Assembly: GCA_041740995.1 (NCBI GenBank)
Contig: JBGSKY010000189.1
Coordinates: forward strand, 1-23,856
Reading direction: 5' to 3'
Source: JBGSKY01 sp041740995
GTDB taxonomy: Bacteria > Planctomycetota > Planctomycetia > Pirellulales > Pirellulaceae
Length of the DNA stretch: 23,856 nt
Shown in pieces: positions 14,576 through 21,024 of this stretch. Made by a program: the position numbers and the translations under genes. Every line of letters starts with the position of its first letter. The stretch's first letter is position 1. The notes under the pieces are model-generated. The model did not search any database. It worked only from the letters and a program-made list of their open reading frames with translations, and was not told the origin of the DNA.

Positions 14576-15400
14576 ATGTTTCGAAATCTAAAGGCAGTTA
14601 TATTCGATTGGGCTGGAACACTGATTGATTTCGGCAGTTGTGCGCCTACGTCAGTGATAGTTGAGATTTTTCGTCGCAGAAATACTCTCGTAACGATGTC
14701 GCAAGCTCGGGAGCCGATGGGACGATCCAAGCGAGAGCATTTGGCGTACATCGCGGCAATGCCAGCGGTTAGCGATGCTTGGAAAGCGGCTCATGAAGGT
14801 CATCCGATTACAGAACTTGATATAGATTCTTTGTATGTAGATTTTTTGCCACTTCAAAAGCAAATTCTGAGTCATCATTCGAAATTGATTGATGGAGCGG
14901 CAGCTATTGCTCAATGGTGCCAGTCCCATGGATTGCGAATTGGCACGACCACCGGTTACACCCGAGAGCTGCTGGATATTGTTTTGGTTTTGGCTAAGTT
15001 GCAAGGGTTTACGCCGGAGTGCGCACTTGGTGTCGAAGATGCACCACTTGGACGTCCTGCTCCATTTTTACTATTCGAAGCAGCGAAACGAATGGCGGTA
15101 TATCCGATGTGGCATATGGTTAAAATTGACGATACGCCGGTTGGGATTCAAGCGGGTCGCAACGCAGGATGTTGGACGATAGGCGTTTCGAAGACCGGAA
15201 ATTGCGTGGGTTTGACCGAAGAACAATGGATTGCGCTTGAGCCGTCAGAACAAGCGATCCACCTCGATAGAGCGAACAAAATTTTGCGGTCGGCCGGAGC
15301 GCACGCGACCGTTGAAAGCGTTGCTGATATCCGTGAAACACTTTTACAATTTGATACTTGGCTGTCAAATGGAATACTCCCTTCGGATCCAATTGGTTGA
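14576..15400 (+). CDS. phnX: Phosphonoacetaldehyde hydrolase (phosphonatase)
   Basis: This 274-residue HAD-superfamily enzyme hydrolyses phosphonoacetaldehyde to acetaldehyde and phosphate. Diagnostic features are the nucleophile motif AVIFDWAGTLID (Asp11, with Ala-Gly as in PhnX), the Schiff-base lysine in EPMGRSKREHL (Lys52, aligning with Lys53 of the Bacillus enzyme), IGTTTGYTREL (motif II), GVEDAPLGRPAPF, and IDDTPVGIQAGRNAG (motif IV acidic residues). Length and motif order are those of the family. The start has GAGG six bases upstream. It follows the FAD oxidase that would supply its substrate, and its stop is only 4 nt before the start of the secreted phosphatase gene, so the two are probably translationally coupled. 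Confidence 0.95.
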   Translation: MFRNLKAVIFDWAGTLIDFGSCAPTSVIVEIFRRRNTLVTMSQAREPMGRSKREHLAYIAAMPAVSDAWKAAHEGHPITELDIDSLYVDFLPLQKQILSHHSKLIDGAAAIAQWCQSHGLRIGTTTGYTRELLDIVLVLAKLQGFTPECALGVEDAPLGRPAPFLLFEAAKRMAVYPMWHMVKIDDTPVGIQAGRNAGCWTIGVSKTGNCVGLTEEQWIALEPSEQAIHLDRANKILRSAGAHATVESVADIRETLLQFDTWLSNGILPSDPIG

Positions 15401-15404
15401 AACA

Positions 15405-18116
15405 ATGAGACTTATTTTTCAGGTTCTTGTTATCTGGCTCAATCTGATTGGATTCGCAACGAATGCCATTAGCCAGCTGACTAGTGATAACGCGGAAGCT
15501 TCCGATTTGTTTGACGAGACGGTTGCCGTTGGAAGGTTCGGTGGTCATAACGCCGCCACTCCAGTCAATCAAATACTGACTCCTTACGGACGGCAGATTG
15601 ATTTACCTGGTATGCGTCCGCAAGCGATAGCTCTATCGCCCGATAAAAGACGCTTAGCAGTCTCGGGAAAAACGAACAAATTGATAATCATTGAGATAGC
15701 TAACGACATGATTGAGCAGGAAGTTTCAATGCCTAACACGGTTATAGGCGAGGTTGAAACCGATCCAGATCAACCGAATATTGACGGCAAAGCACAGGTC
15801 AGTTTCACGGGCTTAATTTATTCACCAGTTGGTGACAAAATTTTTCTAAGCGATGTAAATGGCTCAATCAAAGTATTTCAAGTCAGACCAGATGGAATTG
15901 TCGAACCTGCATATTCATTTGCATTGCCACCGGCTAACGCACCACGAAGATCGGCGGAAATTCCAAGCGGGCTTGCTTTGAACTCCGATGCAACGCGGCT
16001 GTACGTCTGCGGCAATTTATCGAATCAACTTTTGGAGCTCGACACTAAAAGCGGCGCTGTCTTGCGGCAATGGCAAGTCGGTGTGGCTCCCTACGATGTG
16101 GTTATCGTCGGCGAGAAAGCGTACGTGAGCAATTGGGGTGGAAGACGCCCGAAGGAAGAGGAGCTAACTGGGCCAGCCGGTCGCGGTACGGTTGTAAAAG
16201 TCGATCCAGTTCGACATATCGCAAGCGAAGGTTCGGTGAGCATCATCGATTTTGAGTCGAAAACGACGACGACTAGCATTGAACTGGTCACAGGTTTGCA
16301 TGCCAGCGACCTGGCTCTCTCACCAGACGGATCCTATATCGTATGTGCCAATGCGGCTTCGGACACATTGTCAGTGATTGATGTTGCAACCGATAGAGTT
16401 ATCCAGACGATCACCGTCAAACCGAAGCCATCGGATTTGTTTGGAGCTTCACCTAACGCTTTGGTGTTTGGTCCGGATGATGAAACATTGTATGTTGCTA
16501 ACGGTTCACAAAACGCTGTGGCGGTGATTGAGTTCGAACCAAAGGAACGATCGATGCTGCGGGGCTTGATTCCAGTTGGTTGGTACCCGGGGGCCCTATG
16601 CTTTGATTCTGATTCGAAAAGACTTCACGTTGCGAACATCAAAGGTTTGCCGCTGGACAAAAAAGTTGAACCCGGCACGGGAGTTGAAAGTTTCAACTCG
16701 CATCACTATTCAGGTAGCCTATCCACTTTTGTCGTCCCTGCAGATTCTACACTCGACCAGCTATCGGAACGTGTTGCTAGGAATCTGCGGGCTGAGCGTA
16801 TCAGTCAGTCGGCATTGAAGCCGCGATCCGGACAACCTCCCAAAGCGATTCCTAATCGAATCGGTGAGCCTAGCTTTATAAAACATGTCGTCTATGTCAT
16901 CAAAGAAAATCGCACTTACGATCAAGTTCTAGGCGATATCGACCGCGGAAACGGAAACGCTGAGCTGTGTATTTTTGGCCGCGAAATCACGCCGAACCAG
17001 CACAAACTTGTTGACGAGTTCGTGCTTCTGGACAACACCTATTGTGCGGGAATTCTTAGTGCCGATGGCCATCAGTGGAGTACTACTGCCATATCAACCG
17101 ACTACATGGAGAAGAGCTTTGCAGGTTTCCCTCGAAGCTATCCAGACGGCATGGGCGTCGACGAGGACGATGCTCTGGCTTACTCGCCCGCTGGCTTTAT
17201 CTGGGACAACGCTATTGCCCATAACATTTCTATCCGCAACTACGGCGAGTTCATGATGCCCAAGGTCCGCTATCGCGATTCCACTAAGTCGAGCTCGCCA
17301 GATTACTTGGCTTGTTATCGAACTTGGATGAAAGAATCCGACGAAGTGGTTTTTGAATGCGACGTCTCGGTCGAAAGCCTGCGTTCTTTTTCGCCGACAG
17401 GTTATGTCGGTTGGCAGATGTCTGTTCCTGATCAATTCCGCGCCGACTTCATACTTAATGAACTTCGTCAGTTCGAAGCCGAAGATAATTTTCCACAACT
17501 AACTATCATCTGTCTACCAAACGATCATGCCAGCGGCACGAGTCCCGGCTGTCCGACACCCGCGTCTTGTTTGGCAGACAACGATCTTGCCTTTGGTCGA
17601 ATTGTCGAGGCGTTAAGCCACTCGAAATTCTGGCCTGCGATGGCGATTATGGCTATTGAAGATGATCCGCAAGCAGGTTGGGATCATGTTAGCGGTTATC
17701 GAACGACAGCGTACTGCATAAGTCCTTACGCAAAACGCGGCGCGGTGGTCAGCACGCAATACAATACGACCAGCATCCTCAGAACCATCGAGCAAATTCT
17801 GGGCCTACCGCCGATGAATCAATTCGACGCTAGCGCGGTGCCGATGTTCGATTGCTTTCAAGAGCAAGCAGATTTTACGCCATTCAATGCGCTGCCGACG
17901 AACGTACCGCTGGACCAGATGAATCCGCAAATTGCACAAATTGAAGACGAGCAAGCGGCAGCCGACGCAATCGCTTCTTCGCAGATGAATTTTCGTGAAG
18001 TTGATCGAGCGCCGGAAGATCAATTGAATCGAATACTTTGGCGTGCGATGAAGGGAATCCACACGGCTTATCCAACGTGGGCGGTCGCTCTTGACATTGA
18101 AGACGACGATGACTGA
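15405..18116 (+). CDS. Secreted YncE-type beta-propeller / alkaline phosphatase-superfamily phosphoesterase
   Basis: The chosen start, ATG at 15405, gives 903 residues with a signal peptide (MRLIFQVLVIWLNLIGFATN, cut near AIS). The frame is open back to 15231 but that part overlaps phnX and is not a credible leader. Residues about 60-440 form a YVTN/YncE-like propeller: repeated LSPDKRRLAVSG, LNSDATRLYVCG, LSPDGSYIVCAN with IDVATDRVI, and FGPDDETLYVAN. Residues about 490-860 are a PF04185-type phosphoesterase: VVYVIKENRTYDQVLGD (Glu501-Asn502), DNTYCAGILSADGHQW, LPNDHASG, AIEDDPQAGWDHVSGY (Asp760-His761), and TSILRTIEQILGL. The pairing is a known bacterial architecture. It should act outside the cytoplasm on phosphate or phosphonate esters; the link to phosphonate use comes from its 4-nt spacing after phnX. 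Confidence 0.88.
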   Translation: MRLIFQVLVIWLNLIGFATNAISQLTSDNAEASDLFDETVAVGRFGGHNAATPVNQILTPYGRQIDLPGMRPQAIALSPDKRRLAVSGKTNKLIIIEIANDMIEQEVSMPNTVIGEVETDPDQPNIDGKAQVSFTGLIYSPVGDKIFLSDVNGSIKVFQVRPDGIVEPAYSFALPPANAPRRSAEIPSGLALNSDATRLYVCGNLSNQLLELDTKSGAVLRQWQVGVAPYDVVIVGEKAYVSNWGGRRPKEEELTGPAGRGTVVKVDPVRHIASEGSVSIIDFESKTTTTSIELVTGLHASDLALSPDGSYIVCANAASDTLSVIDVATDRVIQTITVKPKPSDLFGASPNALVFGPDDETLYVANGSQNAVAVIEFEPKERSMLRGLIPVGWYPGALCFDSDSKRLHVANIKGLPLDKKVEPGTGVESFNSHHYSGSLSTFVVPADSTLDQLSERVARNLRAERISQSALKPRSGQPPKAIPNRIGEPSFIKHVVYVIKENRTYDQVLGDIDRGNGNAELCIFGREITPNQHKLVDEFVLLDNTYCAGILSADGHQWSTTAISTDYMEKSFAGFPRSYPDGMGVDEDDALAYSPAGFIWDNAIAHNISIRNYGEFMMPKVRYRDSTKSSSPDYLACYRTWMKESDEVVFECDVSVESLRSFSPTGYVGWQMSVPDQFRADFILNELRQFEAEDNFPQLTIICLPNDHASGTSPGCPTPASCLADNDLAFGRIVEALSHSKFWPAMAIMAIEDDPQAGWDHVSGYRTTAYCISPYAKRGAVVSTQYNTTSILRTIEQILGLPPMNQFDASAVPMFDCFQEQADFTPFNALPTNVPLDQMNPQIAQIEDEQAAADAIASSQMNFREVDRAPEDQLNRILWRAMKGIHTAYPTWAVALDIEDDDD

Positions 18117-18184
18117 GTCATAAAATCAATTGCTTTTAATTCTCAAGAATAAAGCTTTTGAAATCTAATGGAGAAAGCAGGCTC

Positions 18185-18212
18185 TTGAAAATGGTGCATA
18201 GCTCATTTTCAA
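18185..18212. terminator. Hairpin between the convergent phosphatase and kinase genes
   Basis: Perfect 9-bp arms TTGAAAATG and CATTTTCAA surround a 10-nt loop. The structure overlaps the stop codon of the minus-strand kinase gene and lies 68 nt after the plus-strand phosphatase stop. A shared bidirectional terminator is plausible, but neither side has a proper T run. Confidence 0.35.
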
Positions 18213-20815
18213 AACGCGTCGATTACTACGCGAATGCCAGTCTTTGGACTCGACTCGTCGTATTGCAATGTTTGCGGCAAGTTATCGGCGGTATAGCTGT
18301 ACTGCCAAGGCTCCGTATCGTAATAGCAATTGCCACGAACCAAGACTAACTCGCTGCCGAGTGAATTATCAAGTGGAACTCGTTGCGAGGAATTAAAAAT
18401 ATCGCGTGTCCATTCGCTGACATTGCCAGCCATATCGCGGATTCCAAAGGGGCTGATGTCATCTCGACTGGTGCCAACGGCAACCGGGCCCTCTTGCAAT
18501 CGGTTGATACAGAGTTGCGAACCATTCGAAATATACGGCCCATTGGATCGACCGGACAGATTGGCCCCAGCAGCTTTATCCCACTGTGCGACCGTTGGCA
18601 ACGTCCCGCCAAGCCAAGTTGCGAATCGCGATGCTTGCGAAACCGTCACATCAACAACTGGCAAATCGATCGCAGTTCCATCACTGCCCAGGCGTTGGTC
18701 ACCAGCCAGAGCACCAAGTTTCCAGTCGCCAGTCATGGCGGTGTCGATTTTTTGTTGATCGGCGAATACTCTAAAAACAAGATTGCTGATTTCTTGTTCA
18801 AACATATAAAAAGTTGGCGGGTCATCAAAGGATTGACGCGGAATCAGTCGAGCCAAAAGCGTATAGTCGGCCGACACTTGTTTTTCTAATTGGTTGTAAA
18901 AAATTCGTCCGTCTAAAACAATTCGTTTCGCGTCCGACGAAGGCGACATGCCAGCCGGCACAACAAGTTTGTCGGACGGCAAGACTTGCAATTCAAATTC
19001 AGTAGTCACTTTCCCTCGATTTGTACCGGCGACCAAATGGACTAACGTATTTTGCGGCATAGCATCCAAGTCCGCCGCGATTGCTGCTTGACCGTTTTCA
19101 AACTTCAGTTCGACTCCCGCTGGAAGATCGTCAATCGCCAGGCTCTCAATTTCATCGCTTCGATCGGCAGTGTTTACGGGCAAGATAACTGATGAGCCGA
19201 ATGGCAGAGCGATCGACTTTGGAACATTAATTGCCACCGGTGGTCGCGTCAAAGGCGGCGGTGCCGATGTAGATCGGTATGCAATAATTGCTGAGGCAAT
19301 AGAGACGATTGCAAGCAGGGTGAAGAGAACGGCAGCCCGCAACGTGAGCGATGCTTTTTTCGGCTCAATCAATCCACTGTCGAGCGCAACCGCGTGTTCC
19401 AACGCCGCGATCATTTCGATACACGTTTCGAAGCGCGCTTCTGGCTTCTTGTTCATCGCACGAAGAAGCACCTTTCGTTCCGCCGATGGCACTTCCTCGA
19501 TGTCCGGTCGTTCATTGAGGTGCGCTTGCATCACTTGCATGAGACTAGTCGAAGCGAAAGGGGCCCGTCCCATGCGCAGCTCCGCGTAACTCATCGCGAG
19601 GCTGTACTGATCGCTCTCGGCCCGCAGCTTCCCACCCCAAACCTCAGGGGCCATATACAGCGGCGAACCAGCTTGTTGAGTTGCCGTCATCGCCATCCGA
19701 GAGTCGTCGAGAAATTTGGCCAATCCAAAATCGGCGACTTTCATGTGACCATTGAGGACCAAAAGATTTTCAGGCTTGATATCGCGATGAAGTACATGTT
19801 CACGATGCAAAAAATCGATCCCCTCAGCGGCTTCTCGAAAATACGCCAGCAGTTCTACAATTGGAATTCGATTATCGCTGTACGATTGCGCAAGATCGCG
19901 AAGGCTTTTATCGGCCAATTCCATGGCGATTAGGATCTGGTCTTGTCGTACCCAAAAGGCTTGAACTTGCAGCAGAAATGAGTGTCTCAAACGTTTCATT
20001 AGATGAAGCGCTCGCAATTCAATCTGACTCATTTGGTGCCCTGATGAAAATCGAAGCATCTTGAGGGCGACTTCCACGCCTCCGGGCGCTTCGGCCAACC
20101 AGACTTCACCAAAGCTGCCTTCGCCAATTCTACGGACTAACTGATATCCAACTTCGGGCGTAAATCGCGCGGTGGAAGAATTTTTTGAAGCAGCATCTAA
20201 CCCACTGCCACTTGAGACAGATACATTGCCAGATGATTCACCAGTCGAAACTTGCGCCTCTTCAATCGTTTCGTCCGACGACGTGCCGTCAACAGCTCTG
20301 GATTGCGTGCCTCTCACATCGTTGACGTTAAGCGATTGAGGTTCTAGGGCAACATCAACAAGTGTTCCGGTTAGATCGCTTGGCGTCGGGCTCCATGTAT
20401 CTGGACGGTGCAGGGTGCCGCTCGCCGGTCGTTTGACCAACTGCATCAATGAAGCAAATTGATTGGGGAAGCGTTTCTTGTAGTCAGTCGATGCGAGCGC
20501 GTTCTGCGCCCGCGCGGCTTTATGCTCGGCTGCAATCAGCTCAACTGGAAGTGTTGCAGTCGATCCAATCTCAGGGAGCATCGCAACATAACGTTCGAGC
20601 CAAACGGACTCCTTCTTAGCCCATCGATCGCTTAAGTCGATCGCCACTAACTCATAGGCGACAAAGCAATACGCGGCGTTTGAAGGTGGGGGTAGAAAGC
20701 GTTCAAAGACAGAAATCGAAAATGGAGGAACACCGTGCTTTTTTCGATCGGCTTCAAACGAACGAATGGCTTGCTGTACACGGTCGAGGTGTTCGTCGGG
20801 TATTTGGCAAATCAC
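18209..20815 (-). CDS. Membrane Ser/Thr protein kinase with C-terminal FGE-sulfatase-like domain
   Basis: The 868-residue protein starts at GTG 20815; a stop three codons upstream excludes a longer frame. Residues 1-130 hold a planctomycete kinase leader (ESVWLERYVAMLPEIG, then DYKKRFPNQFASLM), followed by a Ser-rich linker. The kinase domain spans about 224-475 with GEGSFGEVWLA (231-241), VALK (Lys252), HRDIKPENLL (343-352), DFG (362-364) and APE (389-391), so it should be active. One membrane helix (about 491-513) puts the rest outside. Residues about 525-615 look like an Ig-like or cadherin-like sandwich and about 660-868 like an SUMF1/FGE domain: LPVVDVTVSQASRFATWLG, LPTVAQWDKAAG, FGIRDMAGNVSEWTRD, LVRGNCYYD, GIRVV. 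The usual RGGSW and catalytic cysteine pattern is missing, so a sensing role is likelier than catalysis. It diverges from the WD40 gene. Confidence 0.9.
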   Translation of the reverse strand: MICQIPDEHLDRVQQAIRSFEADRKKHGVPPFSISVFERFLPPPSNAAYCFVAYELVAIDLSDRWAKKESVWLERYVAMLPEIGSTATLPVELIAAEHKAARAQNALASTDYKKRFPNQFASLMQLVKRPASGTLHRPDTWSPTPSDLTGTLVDVALEPQSLNVNDVRGTQSRAVDGTSSDETIEEAQVSTGESSGNVSVSSGSGLDAASKNSSTARFTPEVGYQLVRRIGEGSFGEVWLAEAPGGVEVALKMLRFSSGHQMSQIELRALHLMKRLRHSFLLQVQAFWVRQDQILIAMELADKSLRDLAQSYSDNRIPIVELLAYFREAAEGIDFLHREHVLHRDIKPENLLVLNGHMKVADFGLAKFLDDSRMAMTATQQAGSPLYMAPEVWGGKLRAESDQYSLAMSYAELRMGRAPFASTSLMQVMQAHLNERPDIEEVPSAERKVLLRAMNKKPEARFETCIEMIAALEHAVALDSGLIEPKKASLTLRAAVLFTLLAIVSIASAIIAYRSTSAPPPLTRPPVAINVPKSIALPFGSSVILPVNTADRSDEIESLAIDDLPAGVELKFENGQAAIAADLDAMPQNTLVHLVAGTNRGKVTTEFELQVLPSDKLVVPAGMSPSSDAKRIVLDGRIFYNQLEKQVSADYTLLARLIPRQSFDDPPTFYMFEQEISNLVFRVFADQQKIDTAMTGDWKLGALAGDQRLGSDGTAIDLPVVDVTVSQASRFATWLGGTLPTVAQWDKAAGANLSGRSNGPYISNGSQLCINRLQEGPVAVGTSRDDISPFGIRDMAGNVSEWTRDIFNSSQRVPLDNSLGSELVLVRGNCYYDTEPWQYSYTADNLPQTLQYDESSPKTGIRVVIDAF

Positions 20816-21024
20816 GGTCGTTCAATTCCATCGTGTGGTTAGGACTATCAACTACCTTCGAACATAGTAAGACAATTCGATAATCTAAAATCATAAAACA
20901 GGACAGAGCAATCTCATTCGCAATCATGAAACCGCAACGATTGGGTTATACTGGGGATGAAACTTAGAACCTTTAACTTAGGAATCATCGGGCTGTTGAC
21001 TGTTTGATTCTCAAAGGAGTCATA
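20816..21024. promoter_or_regulatory. Divergent promoter region between kinase and WD40 genes
   Basis: A 209-nt non-coding stretch must carry promoters in both directions. A TATACT (20946-20951) preceded by ATTGGGT could be a plus-strand -10 element about 75 nt before the WD40 start, but no good -35 is seen at the right distance. No other structure was noticed. Confidence 0.35.
21013..21019 (+). promoter_or_regulatory. Strong ribosome binding site of the WD40 gene
   Basis: AAAGGAG lies five bases before the ATG at 21025 and settles the start of a gene that would otherwise be missed because it has no stop in the window. Confidence 0.75.

Noticed and set aside
15231..15404. 58-codon N-terminal extension of the propeller/phosphatase frame
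   Set aside because: It lies inside phnX in another frame, reads as a basic non-family sequence, and the ATG at 15405 gives a clean signal peptide.
15120..15572. 150-codon minus-strand frame across the phnX/phosphatase junction
   Set aside because: Antisense to two well-supported genes, with a composition typical of a shadow frame.
17094..17498. 134-codon minus-strand frame inside the phosphatase gene
   Set aside because: Antisense to the conserved phosphoesterase domain and without recognisable motifs.
18383..18889. 168-codon plus-strand frame inside the kinase gene
   Set aside because: It lies antisense to the FGE-like domain with no family motif or ribosome site.
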